Positions 1-11,532 of a stretch of 64,000 bases of DNA are shown piece by piece. The position numbers were made by a program, and so were the translations under genes. Below the pieces are notes generated by a model. That model was not told the DNA's origin and ran no database searches. It was given only the letters and a program-made list of their open reading frames with translations. Source of the stretch: Phyllostachys edulis (lineage: Eukaryota; Streptophyta; Magnoliopsida; Poales; Poaceae); the NCBI GenBank assembly GCA_036346405.1, contig CM070559.1:38601889-38665888 (forward strand), written 5' to 3'. Position 1 is the first letter of the stretch. Each line of letters starts with the position of its first letter.

Positions 1-911
1 CACAGTGAACTGAAAATGAACAAAGATCACAGAGAACTGACAAGAATGCTTGACACAGTAAAGATAGCAAGTTAACTACAAGCTCAAGACCAATTTATAT
101 CAAATTATCATATTCAATCTCACATTGACATCAATTCATCATTGAGTATTTAAACCGGACCCACAACATCACTTTGCAATATCTCCCAGTACTAGAGTTA
201 ATCAAATCGACTCAATTTGAAACTTCTACTAACACAACACATATACAAAAGTAATGCGAAAAATGAAACGGCAATACTCATTAAGCGGATGGCACTCAAA
301 GCCACCGGGCAGTAAACCGGGCAAAGCACGCGAATCACACTGTCTCAGAAAACCAATCGCCCCGTTGTGCTGCGTTTGAACGAACGAGGTCGCTAGAGAT
401 ACAATGCCAATCCGTAATTCGGGACAAACCAAAATTGCAAAATCGAGGTACAGAGATGCCGTACAAGACCAACAGAAGTGCACCGCTCGAATGCAGCCGA
501 GAACACCAATCACCAGGAACCGGACTGAAGCTCTTCTTCCTCACTGAGATCAAGTCAGCAGCCGGCCAAAACCAAACCCCAAATGTGCACGTATCCGATT
601 CCCAAAACAAAACACCCATAGAGAATAGGGCGCAAGAATGGAACTAGCGAGATGCACACAGAGGATTGTCCGGAACTCTCCACCGACGGCGCCGGATTAA
701 CCACGGCGGCGCAGGAGCTCCAAGAGCCCAAAGCCGAACACAAATCGGAGGGTAAGAAGAAAAATCCAAAAGAGGAACTCGCTGATTCAGGATGAAGAAA
801 GAGGAGCAGGAGGCGGCTTAAAGCCGGCGCCGAAGCGCCCAGGCCGCTGGCGCCTCCTACGTCGTCGCTGCCAGGAGCTCTCCCCCCAGGCCGAACGAGC
901 GACGTGCTCAA
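1..911 (-). other. Possible 5' leader / first exon of a leftward gene
   Basis: Read on the minus strand, 911 to about 640 is GC-rich with CT-rich tracts, then turns into T-rich, intron-like sequence towards position 1. This resembles the non-coding first exon and leader intron of many grass genes. An open frame of 118 codons (911-555) exists but has the composition of a translated leader and matches no family I know. Any coding part would lie left of the window. This is an inference from composition only. It could equally be a transposon fragment. Confidence 0.2.
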
Positions 912-1610
912 TTGGATCGGGCTGGAGAATCTCCAACCTTATCCTTTTCTTCTCTTCCACCGACAGGTGGGCCTCACTCCTTTTCTTTTTCTTTCATTTT
1001 ATTCTTTCTCTAATGGAGAAATTACCAAAAAACCCTCAAAATATCCAACAAGTTGTTGCTACGTACTCATGCTAGTTGCTATTTACGCAGCTAGCCTACA
1101 CCAGATCGATGAGCTAGAACGCACCCCGTCAACCGATAATGCCCGATCGAGCATCACCTGATCTGATCAGCCGCGCGTGATTCGCCCCGGCGGCAAGGAA
1201 TCTCCCGGACGCGACAGATTAGAGCCCGGCCGATGGCTCCGATCGAGACGCCGGCCGGAATGGCGAACCGCGCGGGGCGCACGCGCGCGCGCAGCGGTGC
1301 GCTAGATGCAACACGTACGTCGATCGCCGGAGGAGGAAACCCCATTCGCGCGGCGCGAGTGACAACATTCGCGCGGCAACTACGTCCCGCGCGGGGATTC
1401 CTACCCCGACGTCCATCCGACGCGACGTCGTGCCGGCCGCTCAGCAATACCGCCTGCTAGTGGAGCCGCGTCCCCTCGTCCAGGCGCAAACCCAATCCGC
1501 GCGGTCTCTTGTGCGCGCCGATCGAGTACGTTACACTATGCTGCGTCCAACCATTTCGACGGGGTAAATTAAATGGGAGAAGACTAGTCGATCGCGCGCG
1601 CACGTACCTG
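912..1610. other. Intergenic, GC-rich 1170-1520
   Basis: No gene is supported. Positions 1170-1520 are strongly GC- and CpG-rich with overlapping open frames on both strands, which is expected from composition alone. It could be a promoter-type CpG-rich stretch of a leftward gene starting near 900. Confidence 0.3.
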
Positions 1611-2206
1611 TAGGGGTGGGCATTTATCTACCGAAAAACCGAAACGAACCGAATTAATCAAAAATATCGGTTTATTCGGTTTTTTGTGATCAATTCGGTT
1701 ATTTTGACTCTATTCGGTATTAGGTTTGGTTTTCAACCCTAGAAAACCGAAATGGCCAAATTACCGAATAGTGGCCCACTCTGAGGCTCCGAGTAGCAGG
1801 GCCCATTCGGCATTCGCCACCCAACGGCCAACGTCCCAGCCCATGAGCCCAAGCCAAGCCTCCCCTCCACTTCTTCGGACACTAGAGCCAATGTACCCCT
1901 CTTCCAACGTTGCCCGCCAGTCCGCCCCTCCTCCTCCCCCCATCGCTAGCACCGAGGGCCCCACCCACCTCAACCTCGCGGCCGCCCGTTCCCCACCGTT
2001 GTCAACATCTCCCTCCCCCCCCCCCCAACCCCACCGGGGGCTTGCCCCCACCGTCGTCCAGCTCCACTACCTTCACCATCCATTCCCTATACCGAATAAC
2101 CGAATTAACTAAACCGATTAAAATCGGTTAATTAGGTTCAGTTTTTTATTTTAATATGATTGATTCGGCTACGAACCGAAATATGTTTTTACCCAACTCG
2201 CCCCTA
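1611..2206. mobile_element. Putative non-autonomous DNA element with GC-rich core
   Basis: The ends are short imperfect inverted repeats: TAGGGGTGGGCA at the left and, read on the other strand, TAGGGGCGAGTT at the right. This end type resembles hAT elements. Both terminal arms (1611-1770 and 2085-2206) are AT-rich and carry inverted copies of ACCGAA/TTCGGT motifs. The core (1780-2085) is GC- and proline-codon-rich, with a 128-codon open frame at 1726-2112 that runs into both arms. The abrupt composition change suggests a captured genic fragment (Pack-type element). No 8-bp target duplication was found, so the class is uncertain. Confidence 0.4.
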
Positions 2207-3507
2207 CCAATGTAGCCTCAAAGCAGATATGCGTCGGACGTGCGTGCGCTGGGTGCAGGTGTCAGTGTACATACGTACGTGCTGTTGCTGAGCACTTGGG
2301 GCTGGGGGCACTAGTTCTCGTCTTCTTTGCACGGTATATGCCGGCCGCACATAGACGGTAAATTTTAGGTATGTTCGGTCCTAACTGGTTCGTCAGTCGG
2401 CACAACTTACAAGTTGTAACAAAGGCAAGGTGGCTAGGGACATACGTACCGTGACCAAACTTGGGCGCATAGACTCAAACCTCGAACGACTTTGGCATGT
2501 AGACTGTAAAGTTTGGCGTGCTGCAACATCTGTAAGACAGCTTATAAGCCCTAATTAACTATGATGGTTTTGTGGACCACCTCCCAACTACATAACTTAC
2601 CTGCAGGGATTATCAAACTTATAGCAGCCATTTTCAGCACTTGACAAAGTGCGATGCGCCACATTATCCTCTGATGCGCGCAATAATTAAGCTTTAGTTA
2701 AGTTTCATACATCAACCAATTGAAATCAATTTCAGCGACAACATGACTCCCCAGCCTTTGCTGTCGTTGTGTGATAGGAGCACAGCAATACGTCGACGCA
2801 TATGGAAATTCATGGAGGGAAGTTTTCCTTCTAGAGCCAATGGACTAACAGAGCCTAAATAGTGAAAAGCAACAAGGAAAAGGTATAAAAAGGTAAGGCA
2901 AAAATAGTGGGACTGATCCATTGAAGTGTAATGCTCATCATTGATCTGATCAATATATAGAGAGTTGGTCTCAAAGGGGTAGGGCAAGTTGCTGTAATCC
3001 CCCAACTCCTGATGTATCTTTGAGCCCTTGCGAGTCATCAAAGGTTGAAGAGCTTCGTCAAAAGGTAATTTCAGTGTGTTCGGTCAGTGCTCCAACTTCT
3101 GGATAAGGTTATATCGAGGAATCCAACTAAATCTCAGCAAAATATCCCACATTGTTGGGTGGAATGACGGCAAACTTTGGTGCTAAAGAATGCACAAATG
3201 TGCAGACGAGCTCATGTACTGCAAGAGATTTTGAGCACAGTAGCCAGGGAACTATATGTCTATATATTAGCAAGAAAAAAAATGATATGCATATACATGA
3301 CTAAGAAAGGTAATGGAGAAACTAGAGAAAACGTGGAATCATAATTCTTACCTACACAACAGACATGATCCCAATGCATGAATAGGTGATATTCACCATT
3401 TGTACACCGATCACAAGTAGTAAATATATATTGAGTTTCATATACCAACCAGTTCTTCTAAAAGCTTAAGATGTTGAACTGGGCAACAATTTTTTTTAAA
3501 AAAAAAA
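2207..3507. other. Intergenic, no recognisable gene
   Basis: Unremarkable mixed-composition DNA. A 109-codon minus-strand open frame (3041-2712) has no recognised motif and no supporting signals, so it is not called. Confidence 0.4.
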
Positions 3508-3695
3508 GTTGTGTCAACCAAGTATCAAACTCAGAACCTTCGTCTTTAACACCATATTAAAAAAATTGTGTCAACCAAGTATCGAACTCAGAACCTTCGT
3601 CTTTAACACCATATTGAACAGGGCAACAAATTTTTCTTCTTAAAATTGTGTCAACCAAGTATCGAACTCAGAACCTTCGTCTTTAACACCATATT
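3508..3695. repeat. Three direct copies of a 51-bp sequence
   Basis: Near-identical 51-bp units lie at 3508-3558, 3565-3615 and 3645-3695, each running from TTGTGTCAACCAAGTAT to TTTAACACCATATT. The first and third are each preceded by a related GGGCAACAA segment, so the array probably grew by two duplication steps. On the minus strand the unit contains GGTTCTGAGTTCGATAC, which loosely resembles a tRNA-type B box (GGTTCGANTCC). A SINE-derived origin is possible but not shown. Confidence 0.75.
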
Positions 3696-3708
3696 GAATT
3701 TAATGCAT

Positions 3709-6700
3709 GTAATGACCCAATATTTCATTTCTGTTAAAAATAAACTTTAATTAATTTCCTTGAATTTTTGGTTTTTTTAAGTATTCCCTATTTATTTTAA
3801 AGACAAAATAAATTATTTGCAAATCTAAAAACCAATTTTGAGTTGGAAATATTTTATTTAAGTTAAAAATAATTCAGGGAATTTCTGTGAATTTTTCTAG
3901 AATTTTTGAACTATATTTGCTATTTTCTAAAAGCCTAATTGAATTCTTGCAATTAATGTAAATCAAAAATCAATTAAAAATCCGGAATCAAAAATCAATT
4001 AAAAATCCGGATTTCATTTCGGGCGGAATTCTTTTCCCACGGCCTATTCTTCCTCCCCGGCCCACGGCCTTTTTCCCCGCGCCCAGCCCGCTTGCGCTCG
4101 TCTCCCTCTTCCCCTCACTAACAAGCGGGCCCACCCCACCAACCTCCCCCTTCCTCTCTCTCTCTCTCTCTCACCGACAGCTGGGGCCCACCTGTCATCT
4201 TCCTCCTCTCCTTCTTCCTCCTCCAGCTGCACGAGTGCCACCGTCATTCTTGCCTCTCCTGTGTATTAGAGCGGCCATTTCTACTCAAGATCATGCGTAA
4301 TTAAGCCCACGATCTCCACTCCATCTTTTGCATTAACTCTGTCGTTGCATTTTCGCGTTATTGCCCACTTCTGCCACCAGCGAGGTAACGTTCGCACACA
4401 TTCTCGCTCCCCGGCCATCCCCTTGCCCTATAAAAGGGAGCACCGCACCCCTATCCCTCACTCATCTTACCACCGAAGCCGTAGCCACTTCTATTCCCTC
4501 CCGCCGCTGGATTTTGGAGTTCCTCGCCGCCGTCCCTGAGGTTCGGCGCCATCGATTGCGCCACCGTCATTGGTGCTTCATCCTCATTGACCGCGCGAGA
4601 AGCTTCGTCGGTCCACATTCTACACTGTGTGCATGCTCTCGCAGCTAGAGGACCACCGAAACGCCTTCGTTGTCAGAGCCCGAACCTCGCTACCGCCTTC
4701 TTCCTCGTCATTGGCCACTCCAACATGTCCCGATGCCATTTTGGTGTGCACCAGGTTCCCCACATCTTCCTCTTTCATTTGAGCCTACTCACGATCGTCA
4801 CCGTGGCGTGTAACGCCGGCGACCATTTTGGTCTCGAGCGTCGCCACTCGCCGGAGTGACATGGCTGCCACGTGGCGCCACCTGGCCGCCACGTGTGCAC
4901 CACGTCAAGTTATTTTGCCCCATCAGTGCCCACGTGCGCGCTTGCATGGGCAAGCGCGCTGTTTCGCACGCCCGATCCAGCATGGACCAAGGCACTCTCA
5001 TGGACCCGGTCCATGGACCAAGGGCCCACATGCCAATGACTGTAGAGCTTTTCCCGTAGAAAAATAATTCAGCCAGAAAAGAAAAATCAGCTCCTGACGT
5101 CATGCTTGCACAATATTTAGGTTTTCCTTTAGAAAAATAATTCATTAATTCTAGAAATTGAATTTAGGGTAATTTCTTTATAATTCAAACTTCTGAGGAC
5201 TCGTTCTCCTTCATACTAGCGTATTTTCACGTATAGACTTCGACAACTCCAAAGAGCTAGATTTCTTCGACGAGTCCGACTAGCAACAATTTGAGCATGG
5301 AAAGTTACATCTGTTGATAATATTTGAATCCCAGTAATTTAAATTATTTAAATTCTATTTTAAATTATTATTGCATTGCTTATTTGTATTCAATTTAATT
5401 TGAATCCTGTTTTAAAATTACAGTTATTCCTAATTCCTTTGTATGGCCAAATTTTGATATTAAATTAATTATACTTTGTCACCTTAGATGAAAATCTAGT
5501 TGATACAATGGTATGAACTATAAACCTTTTTCAAAAATTTTACACGTAGTCATGCTTAGAACAAAAATGTTAATTATAGGAATTTTAGCCAAAATGAATA
5601 ACTAGTATTTAATAATGAGATTATGGCATTGCTTTTGCCATAGAAAGTTTGTAAAATGATTTGACATGAAAACTAAAACTAAAACTGGTTTAGACTTGGG
5701 CGAACTGGATAGTTAGTGGGTGCAAGTTTATGCATGGGATCAATTCAGTGAATGGTTGAGGCTCAAGGGTTGTTTTAGAAGTCGCTCAATCAATTAAGGA
5801 CCAGTCTGTGAGCTGCGGCTTGTAAAGCCCTTCCGTACTACCACAAGTCTGATATGGGAGAGACCTGACTTAATAATTTATAACACCCCTCTGCTAGTTG
5901 TGCCATTTGGATGTGCGGGTGTTGAGTAGACAGAAATTCCCACTTGGCGCAAGGGGGAGACTTTGGGCAGGCTGGTGGCCCAATGGAGGTGAAACCTTAG
6001 CGGACATAACTACTTTGGGATGGAGCATTGTAATAGCCTTGTGATAATCACTTAGTCACACGTCTTCGGAAGCGTGTCATGGTCGATAGTTAAAGTAGAT
6101 TATCTCTTATGGGTAAAGTTGTACAAACTCTACAGAGTGTAAAACTATTCGAATATCCGTGTCCACGATCATGGATATACTGCATAAAGCTTTTCGTGGA
6201 TTAGACTTGGTTTTGTTTTAAAAATGATTTTTAGCACTGATGTTTTAGGATGGTTAATCCTTGAGAAATTGGGATAGCAGGGTATCCTTCACCAATTTTT
6301 TTTTATGGAGGCTATCCTACTACAAAACTTAGAAATTTTAGAAAATGAACTTTAGTTATAGAATAACTACCTTGAAACTTAGTACAAATATTTAAAAAGA
6401 AAACATTTCTTTATGCAAATTCAACCCTATAAACCTTCCTTCCATAAATTCTTGCATGCATTATAATCTGTTATTGGGTGTAACTTATGGAGTACGTTTC
6501 CTACTCACCTTGCTTAATAAACTGTTGATCAGAGGAGGAGTACTACACTGCTGGTGAGGACTTGGATGACTAGGTTGCGCCCTAGACGATTGATAGTGGC
6601 GTGTCGTGTGGCCTACTACTACTTTTTGTTTCCGATGTACTTTTCTTTTGGCTTCATGCCCTTTTGTAATAAAACTCTGATATGGACTTGTTATCCTTTT

Positions 6701-6785
6701 TTGTTTAACTGTGTATACTAGCTGTTGCTGGACTAGTGTGAGAAACACAGAGAATTTGGGATCCTTCGAATCCCAGGTTCGACAA
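3709..6785 (+). mobile_element. Gypsy-type LTR (5' LTR of plus-strand element)
   Basis: The stretch starts TGTAATGACCCA and ends CCCAGGTTCGACA, giving the canonical TG...CA ends. It is followed four bases later by a primer-binding site for initiator tRNA-Met. A TATA box (CTATAAAAGG, 4428-4437) lies about a quarter of the way in. A (TC)n run lies near 4155-4172 and GC-rich transcribed-type sequence follows. Its layout resembles the LTR at 21168-24528, which lies in the opposite orientation, so the two belong to related families. The 3.08-kb length fits RIRE2-like Gypsy elements. The exact left end is inferred from the TG and is not confirmed by a target duplication. Confidence 0.65.
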
Positions 6786-6789
6786 AGAT

Positions 6790-6801
6790 GGTATCAGAGC
6801 C
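6790..6801 (+). promoter_or_regulatory. Retrotransposon primer-binding site
   Basis: TGGTATCAGAGC lies four bases after the LTR end. It is the standard plant retrotransposon site, complementary to the 3' end of initiator tRNA-Met. It fixes the plus orientation of this Gypsy element and the LTR boundary. Confidence 0.85.
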
Positions 6802-7130
6802 ATATTGACTTTAGGTCGCAACCATAGTTAAAACGGACAAACCCTAAGGACTTATTTTCAAAAACTAAAATATTTTACCTATGTTTCTAGTGTCCTTACT
6901 TGTCTTTTTCTCCTAAAAAATGATATCTAACTCATGTCTTCTTTCAAAAATTGTAGATGGCCGAAGTACCTACCGCGATCTCCCATGGTGTGCACCGGAC
7001 AGTGAGCAACCTTGCTTTGGAAGATGATGCAGCATCTACATTTTAGGAAGAGACCCACCTTTAAAGGATGCAAATATAAGGTGGGGAACTAGGAGAGGTG
7101 GAGGGTAGAGGTTCTACTTTATGCCAACAA
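6802..7130 (+). pseudogene. N-terminal remnant of Gypsy ORF0 (pre-gag ORF)
   Basis: An ATG at 6957 opens a short frame that is soon broken. Around 7085-7135 another frame reads WRVEVLLYANNQGNQ, which matches in pattern the ICRLTIYARKDTKASQ segment of the ORF0 at 20246-20854. The homology resumes at about 24.53 kb (LYDVEL against IYTREL), so this is the left part of one ORF0 cut by the minus-strand Gypsy. About 25 codons are missing at the junction. ORF0 is the small ORF between 5' LTR and gag described for RIRE2-type elements. Its function is unknown. Confidence 0.5.
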
Positions 7131-7153
7131 CCAAGGAAATCAACTTCCTTTTT

Positions 7154-7984
7154 TCAGAAATCACACTTACTAAACTTTGCATACAATTGAAGCTCTCTAA
7201 GTTTCTCTAGGATTAACCTCAGGTGTCCAGCGTGTTCTTCTTCTGACTTGGAATAAACCACAATATCATCAATGAACACAACTACAAACTTGTTCAAATA
7301 TTCCATGAATACCTTATTCATCATGTTCATGAAATATGCAGGGGCATTAGTCAGACCAAAGGCCATGACTAAGAACTCATAATGTCCATACCGTGTTGAG
7401 AAAGTAGTCTTCGGTGTATCCTTCGAACAAATCTTCAACTGATGATAACCTGATTGCAGATCAATCTTTGATAATACTCTGGCTCCTTTCATTTGATCAA
7501 ACAAATCATCGATTCGGGGCAATGGATACTTGTTCTTGATGGTGACTTCATTGAAAGATCGATAATCAATGCGTATTCTCATTCTTCCATCCTTCTTTTT
7601 GACAAACAGCACTGGTGCTCCCCATGGTGACGAACTAAGTCTCACAAAACTTTTCTTAAGAAGTTCTTCAACCTGTTTCTTCATTTCTACTAGCTCACCG
7701 GCTAGCAGCCGATAGGGTCTCTTCGAAATTGGTGTTGTCCCTAGCACTAGATCGATGACAAACTCAATGTCACGGTCTGGTGGCATTCCTAGTAATTCCT
7801 CTAGAAACACATCTGGATAATCTCTGACAATAGGCACATCTTCCAAAGCGACAGTCTTCAGGCTATTTACTAGTAGATGTCCATCACGCACTGAGGTGGC
7901 TAGAAACTCCACCTTGTTTCCCTTGGTATCCTCGATTGTTACGGTTCTTCAACCACAATCTAGCACAGCCTTGTGCTTTGATAA
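7154..7984 (-). pseudogene. Gypsy reverse transcriptase fragment
   Basis: A Ty3/Gypsy RT domain is plain: the KRPYRL entry segment, SSPWGAPVLFVKKKDG, RMRIRIDYRSFN, the palm motif FIDDIVVYS with the catalytic DD pair, and the thumb start LQLYAKFSKCDF. The next codon is TGA where the family usually has Trp, after which KKEVDFLG still matches before homology stops near 7110. Upstream, one in-frame TGA lies in the protease-RT linker, and the frame then runs straight into the Copia insertion. It resumes at 18093 with the GMDWL protease end motif. It is non-functional because of stops, an insertion and loss of everything downstream. Confidence 0.85.
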
Positions 7985-9159
7985 TGTAGGATCGTATAGC
8001 ACAATCAGAGGGGGTGAATGATTGTATTGATTTCTTGCTTACAAATCAGCCGTACTCACCGTGCACATGCACTGCTCGAACAAGAACAATCCTGAGACAA
8101 TGCTCAGTGAACCACGTCGCCAAAGAGAACATGAACTTCTTGAATAGATCTGATCTCTTAATTCTCAAACTTGTTCTGTGTCTACAAAGTGCTCTTCAAG
8201 CACCCCTCAAATCTTTCTACCGAAAGACCTCTCTAGCTCTACCGCAAAAGCCACAGGAAAACACCTCCCCTCTGCCTCCTTTTACAAGCAAAGACTAGTT
8301 TGTATCCTCAACGACACGGACATGAAATCCTATCTCTTCCGAGAATCAAGGGACCCGAAACCCTTCCAAACACGGGTTTTCTAATATCTCTAAACCTTCT
8401 AGATATGGAACACATTCCATATCTCCTCACACGTCGTAAGCCTTCAGGACTGGACCTCTCGAAGCTACTCCGTGCGTCATGCAACCACCTTTGATCTCCA
8501 CGTGCTCTAGTGTAAGCGCAACCACCTCGTGACATCCTAGACCTCTTGAACCTCATATTTCCCCATCCTAGTCCAGGTCCTCCTTTTCATCGACCATGGT
8601 CGTCTTCACGCTCAACCTGCACATGCAAAGACCAAAGAACATATTCCAGGCACAAATTCTCCAACTTAACCAGTATCAGTTCATGCATATCACATACTCT
8701 CAAACATCAATTAACACTATCCATAACAACCTCGAAGTCTACGACCACTTCAACAAGGTCCACGACCAGTTCCAGTATGTCTACGACCACCTCCAAGACG
8801 TCCACGACCACTTCACCAAGTCTACGACCACTCACCTGCACCGTAGCACTTGAAGCATACAGTAATTGGGATGAATAGGGTGGTCTTGTGAAGATCTCCA
8901 TGTGGTCCCGTGAAGACCTCTGGGTGGTCCTGGAAGACCTCGTGAAAAGACCTCTTGAGATGTCCTGGAAGACCTCGTGAGTGGTCCTGGAAAAACCTCC
9001 TGAAGGACCTCTTGAGAAGTCCTGGAGGACCTCCTCAAAGACCTCTGGGGTGGTCTTTGAAAAACTTCCGGGGTGGTCTTTGAAAAACTTTTGGGGTGGT
9101 CAATTAATCAAATCAATTACTCATCAGCAAAAACCCTCACAAGGCCGCATGGTCTAACA
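7985..9159 (-). repeat. 3' LTR of Copia element 1 (internally deleted)
   Basis: This LTR matches 16467-18087 along most of its length but lacks about 0.4 kb corresponding to roughly 17.64-18.03 kb. Both resume at GTCAATTAATCAAATCAATT. The missing part is rich in GAGGTCCTGGA-type repeats, so recombination between repeats is a likely cause. The polypurine tract (minus strand) lies just outside, at about 9160-9172. Confidence 0.8.
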
Positions 9160-10543
9160 ATCTCCCCCTTGATGAATACATTGACAACACTTCAAAATAG
9201 AGAGAACAAATTCTGAAAGGAAGGTTTCAAAAACTGTAAAGCATCAAATCAAGAAAACTCAAACTCCCCCTCAACACAAGCACAAACGAGAAAACTCAAA
9301 CTCCCCCTCAACACAAGCACAAGCACAAATTCATTTCTCCCATCTTTCTCCCCCTTTGGCAATGTACTCAGCAAGAACTTCCGAGAGAGAAAACATTAGA
9401 GAGAAAGTAAGGAGAGTAGAAAGCAAGAAGCTGTGCCGATTATTCAAATCAATTTAATAGATTAACCAAGCCACCTTTTTGAGTAGAGCTTAATAGGATC
9501 ATATAAAAACATGTATCATGTAGCAAAGTCAAAACAAGTTTGTAGAATGATTAAGCAGATTTAATTCAATGACACGGCATCTCAAACAATGACTAAAACG
9601 ATTATAAGACCACAAAGATATATCACCATGAAAAGTTAAAGCCTAACAATGAGACAAAAGTTAAATCTAGATGAGCTAACAGTCTCAAGTAACACCCTAT
9701 TGCTTCACATTCAAATCTTATGCATGTGGCATGCTTGTAGCATACTTCTTTTCAAGGTGGCATGCTTGAAGCATACTTCTTTTCACTGGTGGCATGCTTG
9801 AAGCATACTTCTTTTCACTGGTGGCATGCTTGAAGCATACTTCTTTTCATTTGAGCACTTTTGTGTGCATATTTTTTTTCTTTTGAATACATAGATATGT
9901 ATGGCATGCTTGAAGCATACATCTTTTCAAAAAATCTCTTTCTCATTTTTTTTATAACATGCCAAAATGAGTGAGCATCACAGCATTGCAATGAGAGACA
10001 TACTTGCTTCAAATCCATGATTTAAAATAAGACTCACAAACAAACTCATCCTTTTCGATGAACATCACAAAGTGATAACAATAATCAATCTAGTCAACGT
10101 ATTCAGCCATGTCATGCATTAGTTCTAATGTAGCAAATTAATTATAACCAGTCAAGATCAAAACTACACAGCACATGATAAATATGATAAAGAAAGCTCT
10201 ACAACTCATTTGATTTCAATGGCTTGGAATTGATGATCTGTTTGATAAGACAAAGCTTCTAACCCTTAAAACTCAAGCTCCCCCTCAGAATAAGCCCATA
10301 GGATGCAACGCACCCAACTTACTTCGCAAAAAAGGCAGATCGTGCAGAAACAAACATTTTTGAGAGAAAAATCAGCAATCTGAAACTCAACAAGGTGTAG
10401 AGCAACGACACCCTTTCCACACGGTTTCTCAAAAAGTGAAATCTCTTGAAAGTCAACAAAGAAGGTGAAGAACCATCAAGAGTTCCAATCAAACAATGGC
10501 GTAAAAGACAGGAACCAAATCAAGCTCATATTCTCCAACCTAG
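9160..10543 (-). other. 3' non-coding interior of Copia element 1
   Basis: This is homologous to 29373-30560 of the larger Copia element. It has the CTCCCCCTTGATGAATAC polypurine region beside the LTR, then AT-rich DNA without a usable frame. The end nearest 10.5 kb is a decayed remnant of the pol 3' end. Confidence 0.7.
9726..9930. repeat. 31-32-bp tandem repeat with GCATGCTTGAAGCATAC core
   Basis: Four contiguous copies of GTGGCATGCTTGAAGCATAC plus a TTCTTTTCA tail start at 9726, 9757, 9789 and 9821, with an isolated fifth at about 9901. The core is close to palindromic. The related Copia element has three contiguous copies (29893, 29924, 29956) plus one isolated at about 30036, so copy number changed after the two elements diverged. 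Confidence 0.85.
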
Positions 10544-11166
10544 TCACACTACTACAAAAAGGTTAATACTGGACGCCTCATCACGCATTTATTGACCAAA
10601 ACCGCTCAGATACATGCAATCACGAGCGGTTTTGGTTTAGAGACCATCGTATTCTTGGGTCGCGCTAAAACCTTCTATGAAGAGGTAATATCACGACGGT
10701 TCATGTTGAAAACCGTCGTGAAGTATCACGACGGTTCTTGTTAATAAACGTATGTGATAATTCTACATATCACGCAGCGGTTTCAACAAAGAACGTCAGG
10801 AACATCACGACGGTTCTTAACAATAACCGCTCGTGATATTACCACATATCACAGACGGTTTTTTTGTTATAACCATCTGTGATAATATCGCTACAGCCCA
10901 ATGCGTTTTCTTCTTCGTCGCCATCCACTTCGGCTCCCCGATGCGTCTCTTCATCGCATCGATCCGCTTCGGCTCCCCGATGCGTCTCTTCGTCTCACGC
11001 TTCAAATTTATACCTTGTTTTATAAAAAGGATCATCTTCCATCGAAGATGATCATCCCCACATACTTATAAAAAAACAGAAATGGCTGCCTCTTCCTTGT
11101 CGCCGGCATTGATGGCCTACTCGCCGCCTTGTCACGAGCACCTCTCTCGTTGTCGTTGAACTGTCT

Positions 11167-11532
11167 TTGCGGAAGAACACTGCTTCAACAGTGTCTTCAC
11201 TCCTCGCCGCCGAGAATTTGCCGGAGCAGATGACGGCCACCTTCCGCCGTCTTGACATCCTCCTCCGCCGTGTCTTCCGGGTGATCTCCCACTTTCGACG
11301 AGTTTACCGCGTCATCGACGTGGTTCTCCAAAATGACGTTGCACGTCTTCAGGAGGCATGCCGTCACTTGGACTGTGTAATCGAGGCGGCAGGCGATCGA
11401 GTCGACCAGGCCGAGACCCCTCAAGCAAGGAAAGAGAGCCTATGGGCTCAATTCTTCTTGGTTCAACAGTCTGAGGGTCTTCGGGAGACACTCGAACGAG
11501 CAGCGCGTCGGTGTGGGCGATTTCGAGCTTAG
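11167..11532 (+). CDS. Hypothetical 121-aa ORF inside the CACTA element
   Basis: This frame runs from MRKNTAST to GRFRA and is rich in Arg, Leu, Glu and Ala, so it is probably helical, with a basic stretch (FRRLDILLRRVFRV). I do not recognise the family. It lacks CACTA transposase features. It sits in a GC-richer segment (10.9-11.6 kb) between the left subterminal repeats and an internal cluster of the same repeats at 11.73-11.80 kb, so it may be a captured exon. No promoter or splice evidence is visible. Confidence 0.25.
   Translation: MRKNTASTVSSLLAAENLPEQMTATFRRLDILLRRVFRVISHFRRVYRVIDVVLQNDVARLQEACRHLDCVIEAAGDRVDQAETPQARKESLWAQFFLVQQSEGLRETLERAARRCGRFRA

Noticed and set aside
9726..9930. 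Regular spaced repeats that could suggest a CRISPR array
   Set aside because: The repeats are contiguous without unique spacers, lie in a plant retrotransposon, and have no cas genes nearby.
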